Positions 1 to 9,054 of a stretch of DNA of 64,000 nt are shown here, one piece after another. Position 1 is the stretch's first letter. Every line of letters starts with the position of its first letter. The stretch covers positions 124,001 to 188,000 of the forward strand of contig NZ_QNFY01000005.1 of assembly GCF_003290185.1 (NCBI RefSeq). Reading direction: 5' to 3'. A program made the position numbers and the translations under genes. This stretch comes from Chryseobacterium lathyri (GTDB lineage: Bacteria > Bacteroidota > Bacteroidia > Flavobacteriales > Weeksellaceae). The notes under the pieces were generated by a model. That model did no database searches. It was not told the origin of the DNA and saw nothing but the letters and a program-made list of their open reading frames with translations.

Positions 1-1580
1 GAAGTGAAGTGAACGGAAGATTCCAGTTCCAGGGAATGACGAATTTTGCCAATCTTACTCCTTACAGGTTCTACAGAGAAGTACCGTTGATGGACGATCC
101 TTCTGTAAAATCCAGTATCTGGAATGCAGGAATATACGGACAGATCCAGACCAAAATAGCAACAGGTCTTGATTTTATGGCCGGATTAAGATTCGATTAC
201 GGAGGATACCCGAAAGCTGAATTCAATCAAAAGCTTTTTGACGAAATGGGAATCAGAACGGATAATCAGATCAAGTCTTTTGTTATTCAGCCAAGATTTC
301 AGTTTGACTGGAATATCAACGAAGAGAATAAGGATTTCTTAAAATTTGGTGCCGGAATCTTCTCTTCCGATATCAACAACTATATGGTGATCAATAACCT
401 TGTTTTTGACGGAAAACATTTGGCAACAGTAGATGTGAATCCAGGAACTGTTGGCCTGACTCCTGATTTTCCAGGATATAGAAATGATTACGGAACGGTT
501 CCTTCACTTTCACAGTATCAGATCCCAACAATCAATTATACAGGAGAAGACGCAAAAATTCCAATCGTTTATAAAGCGAATATTTCCTATACACACTTCT
601 TTAATGAAAGATTCAGAGCAGGAATTGCCGGATATATGGCGCTGGGAAGAAACAATTACTTCTATTATGACAGAAACATGATGGCCAATCCATTCTTCAC
701 TTTAGCTAATGAAGGGGGAAGAGGAGTATATGTGCCTGCATCTACTATCATCAATAATGATAATAAAAGTGTGAGTATCGACTGGAAAGAAGGAAGAATC
801 AATAAAAAATTCGGAAGAGTGCTTGAGCTTGTAAGCGATGGAAAAGTAAACCAGTTCTCGTTCGTGGTAGATACCAGCTACCGTTACTGGAAAGATGGGG
901 AGATCACTGCAAGTTATACATGGTCCGACATCAAAGATAATACCTCATATAATGGAAATGTGGCGAATTCTGCAACATTATCTACTCCGGTTCAGGGAGA
1001 TCCGAGAGATTTAAGAATGGGCTATTCTGACAACCAGTTCAGAAACAAGATCGTGGTTTACGGTAACTCACCTACCATTGCAGGCTTTACTTTGGGAGTA
1101 AGGTATTCAGGAATCGGAGGAACGCGTTTCTCGGTGACTGCAGGAGGAAACATTAATGGAGATTTCGTGGATTCCAATGATCTTGCCTATATTTTCCCGG
1201 AAATTATTACCCAGCCGCTTCTTAATGATCCGGAAGTAGGACAGGCACTGAAAGATTATGTTGAAAAATACAACAATGCCATTGCAGAACGTAACGGAGG
1301 TAAAAACGGTTTCTACGGGGTATGGGATGTTCGTGTTGCGAAGAAATTTAAATTTGAAAAGATCGGTGCATTTGAGCTTTCTGTAGATATCTTCAATCTG
1401 GCGAACCTTCTTAATAAAGAATGGGGTGTGAATAAATCTTATGGTAATATGTCGTTGTACAGGGTAACCAAATTCAACCAGGCTACAAGGCAGTTTGAAT
1501 ACGTTAAAAATACCAGCGGTTTGGCGCCTCTTTCCGGGAATCCTTACCAGATCCAGATCGGAGCCAAATACAGCTTTTAA
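1..1580 (+). CDS. TonB-dependent outer-membrane receptor, C-terminal part
   Basis: This is the barrel portion of a TonB-dependent receptor whose start lies off the left edge. The reading frame is open from base 3, so the GTG at 9 is unlikely to be the real start. About 525 residues remain, rich in alternating aromatic and polar strands (for example FRNKIVVYGNSP, GFTLGVRYSG), and the protein ends in GAKYSF. A terminal phenylalanine is typical of outer-membrane beta-barrels. The plug domain and TonB box are not in the window. The next gene, a glycerophosphodiester phosphodiesterase, begins 60 bp downstream on the same strand with no terminator between, so the two are probably cotranscribed. The substrate cannot be read from this part. 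A phosphodiester-related ligand is only inferred from the neighbours. Confidence 0.85.
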   Translation, partial: SEVNGRFQFQGMTNFANLTPYRFYREVPLMDDPSVKSSIWNAGIYGQIQTKIATGLDFMAGLRFDYGGYPKAEFNQKLFDEMGIRTDNQIKSFVIQPRFQFDWNINEENKDFLKFGAGIFSSDINNYMVINNLVFDGKHLATVDVNPGTVGLTPDFPGYRNDYGTVPSLSQYQIPTINYTGEDAKIPIVYKANISYTHFFNERFRAGIAGYMALGRNNYFYYDRNMMANPFFTLANEGGRGVYVPASTIINNDNKSVSIDWKEGRINKKFGRVLELVSDGKVNQFSFVVDTSYRYWKDGEITASYTWSDIKDNTSYNGNVANSATLSTPVQGDPRDLRMGYSDNQFRNKIVVYGNSPTIAGFTLGVRYSGIGGTRFSVTAGGNINGDFVDSNDLAYIFPEIITQPLLNDPEVGQALKDYVEKYNNAIAERNGGKNGFYGVWDVRVAKKFKFEKIGAFELSVDIFNLANLLNKEWGVNKSYGNMSLYRVTKFNQATRQFEYVKNTSGLAPLSGNPYQIQIGAKYSF

Positions 1581-1640
1581 CATTTAAATAGTACCTTTAT
1601 CAAACATTTTAAGTTTTTTATTTAATTATCCAATTGTATT

Positions 1641-2387
1641 ATGAAAAAATTTATCTTAGGGTTAGCAGTTTTAAGCACAGTCGTAATGAAGGCACAAACC
1701 CAGATTATTGCACACAGAGGCTATTTCCAGGCTCAGCCGCCTACAACGGAAAATTCTATTAAATCTTTAGAAAATGCCCAGAAATTAAAGATATACGGAT
1801 CGGAATTCGATGTAAGAATGACCAAAGATGGAGTTCTTGTGATCAATCATGACGAACATCATGGTGAAATGGAGATTTCTGAAACCAATTTCAAAGAGCT
1901 GGAAGCATTGAAGCTGTCGAATGGCGAAAAGTTTCCAACACTAAAAGATTATCTGAAGCAGGGCAAAAAAGATCCTTCTTTAAAGCTGATCGTTGAGATC
2001 AAGCCTGCAAAAACTCCGGAAATAGAAAATGAGATCACTCAAAAAACCCTTAAAATGATCAGGGATATGAAACTGGAAGGGCAGAGTGAATATATTTCTT
2101 TCAGCCTGAACATCTGCAAACAGATCAAAAAGCTGGAACCGAAATTCAAGGTTCAGTATCTGAACGGAGAGCTTTCTCCGGAACAGATCAAAAAAGAAGG
2201 TCTTGACGGAATGGATTATCATTACAGCATTTTCCAGAAAAATCCAACATGGATTTCTGAGGCGAAAGCATTGGGATTGATCACAAACTCCTGGACAGTA
2301 AATGATCCGGCAATTTATCAGGATCTAAAAAATCAGGGAATAGGTTTTGTAACCACTAATATTCCTGATCAGTTAAAGAATAAATAA
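1641..2387 (+). CDS. Glycerophosphodiester phosphodiesterase, exported
   Basis: The 248-residue product has an N-terminal signal peptide (MKKFILGLAVLSTVVMKAQ) and then a compact GDPD domain. The domain begins with IIAHRG, continues with TTENS, and carries the metal and catalytic set EFDVRMTKDG and INHDE, followed by the strand VEIKP. The family hydrolyses glycerophosphodiesters to glycerol-3-phosphate and an alcohol, here presumably in the periplasm. The length is normal for a single-domain bacterial enzyme. It lies between a TonB receptor and a SusC/SusD pair, which fits use of imported phosphodiesters. A strong hairpin terminator follows at 2429-2460. Confidence 0.9.
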   Translation: MKKFILGLAVLSTVVMKAQTQIIAHRGYFQAQPPTTENSIKSLENAQKLKIYGSEFDVRMTKDGVLVINHDEHHGEMEISETNFKELEALKLSNGEKFPTLKDYLKQGKKDPSLKLIVEIKPAKTPEIENEITQKTLKMIRDMKLEGQSEYISFSLNICKQIKKLEPKFKVQYLNGELSPEQIKKEGLDGMDYHYSIFQKNPTWISEAKALGLITNSWTVNDPAIYQDLKNQGIGFVTTNIPDQLKNK

Positions 2388-2428
2388 CAGATTTTGGCTT
2401 AAAGAATAAAGCCGGATAGTAAATTTTA

Positions 2429-2460
2429 CAGCCTGTTTCATTTTAGAAACAGGCTGTTTT
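2429..2460 (+). terminator. Rho-independent terminator after the GDPD gene
   Basis: An 11-bp perfect stem (CAGCCTGTTTC paired with GAAACAGGCTG) with a 6-base loop is followed by TTTT. It separates the GDPD gene from the susC promoter region. Confidence 0.85.
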
Positions 2461-2612
2461 ATGTCTGTGTTTGAATGATTTATTGATTGAAAGCAGTATG
2501 GTATGTTTATTTTTTCAGAGAAAGACAATAAAGGTATACTAATGAAGATGTAAAACAGTATTAAAAATTATTAATTATTTAAATAACTGAATATCAAATA
2601 CATGTTTGATGT

Positions 2613-2674
2613 GTTAAACTTAAGTTCATGATTTGTTTAATAATATTTTAATAAATGTTAAAGTGGCGTTAAAA
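2613..2674 (+). promoter_or_regulatory. Six GTTAAA-like words on an exact 11-bp period (Pho-box-like array)
   Basis: Heptamers begin at 2613 (GTTAAAC), 2624 (GTTCATG), 2635 (GTTTAAT), 2646 (TTTTAAT), 2657 (GTTAAAG) and 2668 (GTTAAAA), each separated by 4 bp. Seven-base direct repeats with 4-bp spacers are the known geometry of PhoB/PhoP-type operators, and the word resembles the TTAAC-like core of cyanobacterial and Bacillus Pho boxes. The last repeat ends about 20 bp before the -7 box of susC, where an activator would sit. The function is inferred; the spacing is read directly. Confidence 0.5.
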
Positions 2675-2694
2675 GCATAGCCATAATGTCGTTT

Positions 2695-2702
2695 TAATTT
2701 TG
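2695..2702 (+). promoter_or_regulatory. -7 promoter box for susC
   Basis: TAATTTTG matches the Bacteroidetes -7 consensus TAnnTTTG. No clear TTTG element stands 19-21 bp upstream, where the 11-bp repeat array lies instead. This is what an activator-dependent promoter would look like. The box ends 16 bp before the susC start. Confidence 0.5.
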
Positions 2703-2718
2703 CGCAAACAAAAAGGAT

Positions 2719-5691
2719 ATGCGTAAAGAGACACAAAAACTGCTGGTTTTGTCGCTGTTAGGATTAGTCAGCGTCAATCTGGCGGCTCAGCAGAAAGCGA
2801 AAAAAGATACTGTTAAAGGCATTGATGAGGTGGTGGTAACCGCTTTGGGAATCAAAAGGCAGGATAAGTCTTTAGGATACTCTACCCAAACTATTAAATC
2901 AGAAGAAATCCTCAAAACCCAGAATAACAACTGGGCCCAGTCACTGGAAGGTAAAGTAGCCGGACTGAAAGTTCAGACCGCAGGGGCAGGGCCATTGGGA
3001 ACCAGCCGTATCACACTCCGTGGAGACGTTTCGATGAACATGGGAAATAACGGGGCACTAATCGTTGTAGATGGTGTTCCTTTAAGTGACAGAAAAACAG
3101 GAACCGGAACTTCGGCATACGGCGCCGGTTCGGGAGGTGACTTACCTATTGATTACGGGGACAGTTTCAACAGCATCAACCCGGAAGATATCGAATCTGT
3201 TACCGTTCTGAAAGGTCCAAGTGCATCTGCATTGTACGGTTCCAGAGGTTCCAGGGGAGCTATTATGATCACCACCAAATCCGGTAAAACGAAAAAAGGA
3301 AAAATTCAGATCACACTGAACTCCTATACCAGTTTTGACAGCGTCCTTAAATGGCCGGATTATCAGTATGAATATGGACAGGGAACCATGCAGAAAGACA
3401 AAGGCGGAAATTATTACTACTCTTACGGAGCTTCCGCAGACGGAGTGAATACCGGATCTACCAGCAGTGCTTTCGGACCGAAATTTGACGGGCAGTATTA
3501 TTTCCAGTATGATCCTTCAGTAGAGGGACAGAGTAAGGAAAGACAGCTCTGGAGACCCTATAAAAATAACATCAAAGATTTCTGGCAGACAGGAACCACC
3601 TATTCAAACAGTTTATCATTAGAACATTCCAATGAAACGACTGCCTTCAGATCATCTCTTTCTTACCTTAAAAATGAATGGATGATGCCGAATACAGGCT
3701 TTAACAGATTGAACGCAGCAGTATCTGTTGACCATAAAATGAGCAGTAAACTAAGGGTAGGAACCAAATTGAATTTCAGCCAGACCAAAAGTGATAATCT
3801 TCCGGCTACAGGATATAACAACCAGTCGATTTCATACTTTATGATCTTTCAGAATCCAAACGTAGATCTGGCGTGGTACAGACCTATCTGGAAGAGCGGT
3901 CAGGAGCAGGTAGATCAGATTCATCCTTTCAGCTCATATATTGATAACCCATATGTTATTGCTTATGAAAACCTCAATTCTACAGATAAAAAGATCATTA
4001 CCGGAAATATTAACGTAAACTATCAGTTTGCGAAAAATTTTGATGTGGCCTTCAAATCCGGACTGGAATGGAGCAATGAGTTCCGGACACAAAGAAGACC
4101 GTGGAGCTCTGCCAATTACCTGAAAGGCTATTACAGGGAGCAGTATATCAGATATTTAGATCTGAATAACGACATTCTATTTACCTATAAAAATAAATTC
4201 GGAGACTTTGGTGTAACTGCTTCTGCCGGAGGAAACATAAGGTATTATGAGCAGAGCATGAGTGATTACAGGGCGATAGGGCTTAATAAAGCAGGGGTAT
4301 ACCAGCTGACCAACGCCATCGCACTGGATAATAAGCTTCCGAAGCCTAATGACAACCAGGTGAACAGTATGTATGCACTGGCGAATTTCAGCTATAAAGA
4401 TCTTGTTTTTGTGGATGTTACGGCCAGGAATGACTGGAGCAGTACGCTTCCTAAACACAACAGATCTTATTTCTACCCGTCGGTGTCATCATCCTTTATC
4501 CTGTCTGATATTTTTAAAATGAAATCAGACCAGTTTAATTTCTGGAAACTGAGACTTTCATGGTCAAAAGTAGGAAACGATACCTACAATTACATGTTGG
4601 ATAAATACTATGAAAACAGCTCGTTTACAGGTTCCGTGGAATCTCCCTTGCTGTATCCCAATCCTGATCTGAAACCTGAAATGATCACCAATATTGAAGG
4701 CGGGATGGATTTTACAATCCTTAAAAACAGATTAAGCTATAATATCACAGCTTATCAGAACAATTCCAATAATCAGACTATTGTAATCCCGGTACTGTAT
4801 GAGGTAGGCTATAACAAAAGGATTATTAATGCCGGTGAGATCAGAAACAGAGGAATTGAAATGACCCTAAATGCTTATCCGGTCAAGAATAAAAACTTCT
4901 CTTGGAATGTAAGCGCCAACTGGTCTATGAACAGAAATAAAATCCTTTCCCTTCCTGAAGAATTTCACGGCGAACCTTACACCATTGGAAGTGTAGGCGG
5001 CGTGGTGTATTACAATGCTGTAGTAGGCGGTTCGTTGGGAGATATGTACGGTTATGGCCTGATGTATTCTCCGGACGGGCAGGTAATTTACGGAAGCGAC
5101 GGATTGACAGCAAAGCCTACAGAAATGAAAAAGATAGGAAATGCCTATCCAAAATGGAGAGCAGGTCTTCAAAATGAATTTAAATATAAAAATATTACAT
5201 TAAGCTTCTCATTTGACGGTCAGTATAAAGGAATTGCCTATTCCCAGTCCCATCACAAAATGTCCGAGCAGGGAAAACTCGAGCATACGCTTTGGGGAAG
5301 AGATAATCCGAATGGCCTGATCGTAGGGCAGGGGGTAGTTCAGAACCCGGATGGCAGCTTCTCACCGAACACGAAAGGAGTTCCCGTTCCTACCTATTAC
5401 GGTGATTATTACAGGAGAGCCAATGTGGAAACAAATTCATTCGATACCTCGTTCATCAAGCTTAGAGATGCCAGAATTTCTTATTCTTTCCCGAAATCAA
5501 TTGTTGATCCTTTGAAGGTTACGGATATTACCCTTGCCTTATTTGGAAGAAACCTGTGGATGTGGACAAAATTCCCATTGTTTGATCCCGAAGCTGCAAC
5601 CCTTGATGATTCTACCATTACTCCGGGGATAGAAATGGGGCAGCTGCCTTCTTCAAGAACAGTCGGGATACAGTTAAACGTTAAATTTTAA
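2719..5691 (+). CDS. SusC/RagA-family TonB-linked outer-membrane transporter
   Basis: The 990-residue protein has a signal peptide (cleavage near AAQQ, residue 23), then almost at once a TonB-box-like DEVVVTALG and the plug domain. The plug shows LEGKVAGLKVQ, TLRGD, ALIVVDGVPL, and VLKGPSASALYGSRGSRGAI near residues 170-190. A beta-barrel fills the rest and ends in LNVKF. The N-terminal carboxypeptidase-like beta-sandwich found in many SusC proteins is missing. The family imports oligomeric nutrients with a SusD lipoprotein, which follows 11 bp downstream. Phosphoesterase genes on both sides suggest a phosphorylated substrate rather than a glycan; this is inference. Confidence 0.93.
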   Translation: MRKETQKLLVLSLLGLVSVNLAAQQKAKKDTVKGIDEVVVTALGIKRQDKSLGYSTQTIKSEEILKTQNNNWAQSLEGKVAGLKVQTAGAGPLGTSRITLRGDVSMNMGNNGALIVVDGVPLSDRKTGTGTSAYGAGSGGDLPIDYGDSFNSINPEDIESVTVLKGPSASALYGSRGSRGAIMITTKSGKTKKGKIQITLNSYTSFDSVLKWPDYQYEYGQGTMQKDKGGNYYYSYGASADGVNTGSTSSAFGPKFDGQYYFQYDPSVEGQSKERQLWRPYKNNIKDFWQTGTTYSNSLSLEHSNETTAFRSSLSYLKNEWMMPNTGFNRLNAAVSVDHKMSSKLRVGTKLNFSQTKSDNLPATGYNNQSISYFMIFQNPNVDLAWYRPIWKSGQEQVDQIHPFSSYIDNPYVIAYENLNSTDKKIITGNINVNYQFAKNFDVAFKSGLEWSNEFRTQRRPWSSANYLKGYYREQYIRYLDLNNDILFTYKNKFGDFGVTASAGGNIRYYEQSMSDYRAIGLNKAGVYQLTNAIALDNKLPKPNDNQVNSMYALANFSYKDLVFVDVTARNDWSSTLPKHNRSYFYPSVSSSFILSDIFKMKSDQFNFWKLRLSWSKVGNDTYNYMLDKYYENSSFTGSVESPLLYPNPDLKPEMITNIEGGMDFTILKNRLSYNITAYQNNSNNQTIVIPVLYEVGYNKRIINAGEIRNRGIEMTLNAYPVKNKNFSWNVSANWSMNRNKILSLPEEFHGEPYTIGSVGGVVYYNAVVGGSLGDMYGYGLMYSPDGQVIYGSDGLTAKPTEMKKIGNAYPKWRAGLQNEFKYKNITLSFSFDGQYKGIAYSQSHHKMSEQGKLEHTLWGRDNPNGLIVGQGVVQNPDGSFSPNTKGVPVPTYYGDYYRRANVETNSFDTSFIKLRDARISYSFPKSIVDPLKVTDITLALFGRNLWMWTKFPLFDPEAATLDDSTITPGIEMGQLPSSRTVGIQLNVKF

Positions 5692-5702
5692 AAATCAGAA
5701 CA

Positions 5703-7148
5703 ATGAAAAAACTTATCTATATATCTTCATTTCTCATGCTTTTGGGAACTGCTGTGTCATGTGACAGAAGCCTTGATGAGATCAATAAAGACCAGAGCCG
5801 GATCAATAAACCAGTGGCCAGCTCACTGCTGGTTCCCATACAGTATAATATGGCTGCAATAGGCTATAACAGGGCTAATGACTTTACTTTCGACCTTATG
5901 CAGGTATCTCTGGACTTCCCAAATGAAGGAAACTCGCTGAGCCGTTACTACATCACTGAAAATACCGGAGCCGGGTTCTGGAATAATTCCTACCGGTGGC
6001 TGAAGCAGGTAGATGACCTGAAAAGAGCTGCTGTTGAAGAAGGGGACAAAAACTATGAAGCCATTGCTTTGGTACTGAATGCATGGATCTATTCCAACCT
6101 TACCGATACGTATGGTGATGTTCCTTTCTCTGAAGCTTCCAAGCTGGATGAAGGAATTTTACAGCCCAAATTCGACAGACAGAAAGATATTTATGTAAAA
6201 CTGCTGGATGATCTGAAAACAGCCAATTCCCTTTTTATCACCAATAAAGTGCTTGCAGGAAATGACCTTTTTTACAAAGCTGAATCAGATGCAAACGGAA
6301 TCACCAACTGGAAAAAGTTCTGTAATTCACTTTCTTTAAGATTGCTGACAAGAATTCTAAGCAAGAATGGTGAAGTGAATGTTCATGCAAGAATCCAGGA
6401 GATCATCGGTAACCCTTCTGTATACCCAATTTTTCAAAGCAATGCCGATGGAGCGAAACTTGATATCACGGGAGTTTCCCCTCTGATGCCGCCTATTGCC
6501 AGACCCCAGGATTTTACTACCGGAAGAGCTGCTTCCGAATTTTTTGTTACAACGCTGAAAGCAAATAATGATCCGCGTTTGGCGATGTTCTTCTCCCAGG
6601 CCAAAGATCTGAACAATGTTAGTATAGGGTACAAAGGAGCACCTTCCGGGTATGCCTTTGGAACCACATTCGATTATCAGCCTTCAAATCTTAATCAGAA
6701 CCTAGCCAAAGCCCCTCTGAAAATCCTTATGTATCCTTATGCTGAGCTGCAGTTCATATTGTCCGAGCTTGCCTTTAAAGGAATTGTTCAGGGGAGTGCG
6801 CAAACTTATTATGAGAATGGAGTAAAAGCAGCGATAGAACAATGGGGAGCAGTAATGCCTGTCAACTACTTCAGCAATCCCAATGTGGCTTATAAGCCTG
6901 AAATGGAAAGAATCATGCTTCAGAAATATGTAGCGCTTTTCTTTGTAGACCAGCAGCAGTGGTTTGAAAAAAGAAGAACGGGCTTTCCTGTACTTCCCAA
7001 TAATGGAGGTCTTCTGAACGGTGGTGCCATGCCTAGTAGGTTAATGTATCCGCCAAACCCTAAAGTTTTGAACACCGCCAATTACCAGGCTGTGATTCAG
7101 CAGATGGGTGGAGATGATATCAATGTAAAAATGTGGTGGAATAAATAA
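5703..7148 (+). CDS. SusD/RagB-family nutrient-binding lipoprotein
   Basis: The 481-residue lipoprotein has a lipobox AVSC with the lipidated cysteine at residue 20, followed by DRSLDEIN. The body is helical, with the SusD-like (SusD_2 type) pattern: LVLNAWIYSNLTDTYGDVPFSEA near residues 130-150, then ILQPKFDRQKDIY. It would cap the SusC barrel on the cell surface and deliver substrate. It is translated from the same message as susC. The stop codon is followed by five bases and then a heptameric tandem repeat leading into the phosphoesterase gene. Confidence 0.92.
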   Translation: MKKLIYISSFLMLLGTAVSCDRSLDEINKDQSRINKPVASSLLVPIQYNMAAIGYNRANDFTFDLMQVSLDFPNEGNSLSRYYITENTGAGFWNNSYRWLKQVDDLKRAAVEEGDKNYEAIALVLNAWIYSNLTDTYGDVPFSEASKLDEGILQPKFDRQKDIYVKLLDDLKTANSLFITNKVLAGNDLFYKAESDANGITNWKKFCNSLSLRLLTRILSKNGEVNVHARIQEIIGNPSVYPIFQSNADGAKLDITGVSPLMPPIARPQDFTTGRAASEFFVTTLKANNDPRLAMFFSQAKDLNNVSIGYKGAPSGYAFGTTFDYQPSNLNQNLAKAPLKILMYPYAELQFILSELAFKGIVQGSAQTYYENGVKAAIEQWGAVMPVNYFSNPNVAYKPEMERIMLQKYVALFFVDQQQWFEKRRTGFPVLPNNGGLLNGGAMPSRLMYPPNPKVLNTANYQAVIQQMGGDDINVKMWWNK

Positions 7149-7153
7149 GTTAA

Positions 7154-7237
7154 AAAGAATAAAGAATAAAGAATAAAGAATAAAGAATAAAGAATAAAGA
7201 ATAAAGAATAAAGAATAAAGAATAAAGAATAAAGAAT
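7154..7237. repeat. (AAAGAAT)12 heptamer microsatellite
   Basis: Twelve perfect copies of AAAGAAT (84 bp) are followed by one imperfect copy, AAAGAAA, that runs into the ATG at 7244. The array fills nearly the whole gap between the susD-like gene and the phosphoesterase gene. Copy-number change by slippage would move the start codon relative to upstream signals without altering any reading frame. Confidence 0.97.
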
Positions 7238-7243
7238 AAAGAA

Positions 7244-8833
7244 ATGAGTATTAATATAAAATTTTTAATGCCTTGCGTATTGGTTTCGGCAATGGCATTT
7301 TCACAGGATTCCGTTTCAGGATATGTGTTTGAAGATAGTAATAAGAACCAGAAGAAAGAAAACCGGGAAAAAGGAATTGAAGGCGTTCCGGTATCCAATG
7401 GAGTTCAGGTTGTGCTTACTGATAAAAGCGGTAGGTACAGCTTACCTGTTCAGGAAAACCAAACCATCTTTGTGATCAAACCTTCAGGATATCAGACGGC
7501 TCTGAACAGCAATAATCTACCACAGTTTTATTACCATCACAAGCCAGAAGGTTCACCGGCTGATTTTAAATATAAAGGAACAGCGCCAACTGGAGATCTT
7601 CCGAAAGAGCTGAACTTCCCGCTTTATAAAAAAGAAGAAAGCAAAAATTTTGATATTCTTGTTTTCGGAGATCCTCAGCCTTACACAGAAAAAGAGCTTG
7701 ATTATTTTAAAAGAGCTATCGTGAATGAAGTGAAAGGTACTAAGAAAAATGCAGTATTGGGAATCAGTTTAGGAGATTTGGTGGGCGATAATCTGAGCCT
7801 TCAGAAACCTTACGCGGATGTAATGAAAGAGATTGGTCTTCCATGGTACAATGTGATGGGAAATCATGATATGAACTACGACGCCAAAGAAGATCAATTT
7901 TCAGATGAAACCTTTGAAAATAATTTTGGTCCGGCTAATTATTCCTTCAATTACGGAAATGTACACTTTATTATTTTAGATGATATTCTATATCCCGATC
8001 CGAGGGACGGAAAAGGCTATTGGGGCGGATTCCGTGAGGACCAGCTGAAATTTATTGAAAACGATCTGAAACTGGTTGATAAAAACAAACTGATCGTTGT
8101 TTCTTTCCATATTCCTTTAGAGCATAAAAACGAAGATAATTTCAGAAACTCAGACCGCCAGAAATTATTTGATTACCTGACTCCTTTTCAAAATGCTTTG
8201 ATTTTATCGGCTCACACACACATTCAGCAACAGATTTTCTACGGAAAACAAGTCGGCTGGAACGGTTCAAAAGACCTTCATGAATACAATGTGGGAACTA
8301 CCTGCGGCGACTGGTGGTCAGGAACGTCTGATGAGATAGGACTGCCTACTTCAACCATGAGAGACGGAACTGCAAAAGGATATTCGTTCATTAGCTTTAA
8401 TGATAATCAGTATAAAGTTAAATATAAAACAGCCGGAAAACCGGAGGACTATCAGATCAAATTGTATGTTCCGAAAGTGATTCCTTACCCGTCAAAAACT
8501 TCAGCAAAGATCCTTGCCAACTTTTTCATGGGAAGCAAAAAGGACAAAGTAGAATACAGGATAGACAATGGAGCCTGGGAAGAAATGGATTATGACGAAA
8601 CAGTAGATCCGAATTTTGCCCTTTCCGTATTTAAATGGGATTCTACACAGAATTTATTCCCCGGAAGAAGACCATCCAACCCTGAAATGTCAAAACATAT
8701 CTGGACTGCAGGTTTTCCTAAGAAGCTTGCGTTAGGAAAACATAAACTTGAAGTGAAAGCTGCAGATATGTACGGAAATCAGTTTACCGTTTCCGAAGAA
8801 TTCGAGGTACAGAACCCTGTTCTTATTCCATAG
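7244..8833 (+). CDS. Calcineurin-like phosphoesterase, exported, three-domain
   Basis: The 529-residue protein has a signal peptide ending near AMAFSQ. An N-terminal beta-sandwich follows (SVSGYVFEDSNKNQKK to about residue 75; MetallophosN-like). The catalytic domain carries ILVFGDPQP, LGDLVGDN, GNHDMNY, SFHIPLEH and SAHTHIQQ, which supply the two-metal ligands. The first motif reads DPQ instead of the usual DxH, as is common in this subfamily. A C-terminal beta domain (about residues 400-525) resembles MetallophosC. It probably removes phosphate from an imported or periplasmic ester. The start abuts the heptamer array, so no Shine-Dalgarno sequence exists; a second in-frame ATG at 7268 would spoil the signal peptide. 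Confidence 0.9.
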   Translation: MSINIKFLMPCVLVSAMAFSQDSVSGYVFEDSNKNQKKENREKGIEGVPVSNGVQVVLTDKSGRYSLPVQENQTIFVIKPSGYQTALNSNNLPQFYYHHKPEGSPADFKYKGTAPTGDLPKELNFPLYKKEESKNFDILVFGDPQPYTEKELDYFKRAIVNEVKGTKKNAVLGISLGDLVGDNLSLQKPYADVMKEIGLPWYNVMGNHDMNYDAKEDQFSDETFENNFGPANYSFNYGNVHFIILDDILYPDPRDGKGYWGGFREDQLKFIENDLKLVDKNKLIVVSFHIPLEHKNEDNFRNSDRQKLFDYLTPFQNALILSAHTHIQQQIFYGKQVGWNGSKDLHEYNVGTTCGDWWSGTSDEIGLPTSTMRDGTAKGYSFISFNDNQYKVKYKTAGKPEDYQIKLYVPKVIPYPSKTSAKILANFFMGSKKDKVEYRIDNGAWEEMDYDETVDPNFALSVFKWDSTQNLFPGRRPSNPEMSKHIWTAGFPKKLALGKHKLEVKAADMYGNQFTVSEEFEVQNPVLIP

Positions 8834-8862
8834 TTTTTCATTTTTTACTATACTTTCAACAG

Positions 8863-8897
8863 AAACCGGTTTATGATTAAGCCGGTTTTGTTTTTTT
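8863..8897 (+). terminator. Rho-independent terminator after the phosphoesterase
   Basis: A 7-bp stem AAACCGG/CCGGTTT with a 12-base loop is followed by TGTTTTTTT. It ends the susCD-phosphoesterase operon. Confidence 0.75.
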
Positions 8898-8926
8898 GGA
8901 GGTAATTTGTAATGATTATGGCATGA

Positions 8927-8964
8927 ACCACCCCATCAAAAATTCTTTGAATTTTCACCACCCC
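8927..8964. repeat. Intergenic palindrome flanked by ACCACCCC direct repeats
   Basis: ACCACCCC occurs at 8927-8934 and again at 8957-8964. Between them lies the inverted repeat AAAATTC-TTT-GAATTTT (8939-8955). The arrangement looks like a short dispersed intergenic element. No gene is visible in 8834-9216 apart from this, the terminator and the 14-bp duplication. Confidence 0.5.
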
Positions 8965-9054
8965 TCCATGAGAGGGAAATTTTGATCCGATGAATTTTTT
9001 GTTGGTAAAGATCTCCGGTTTCTTAGAACTTAAGTGAACTTTTTATCTTTAAAG

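Noticed and set aside
1107..1583. Long minus-strand ORF across the TonB-receptor gene
   Set aside because: It lies opposite a strongly supported barrel sequence and its product has no domain. It is a shadow frame.
7154..7237. Heptamer array read as a CRISPR array
   Set aside because: There are no spacers and the unit is only seven bases. No cas gene is present.
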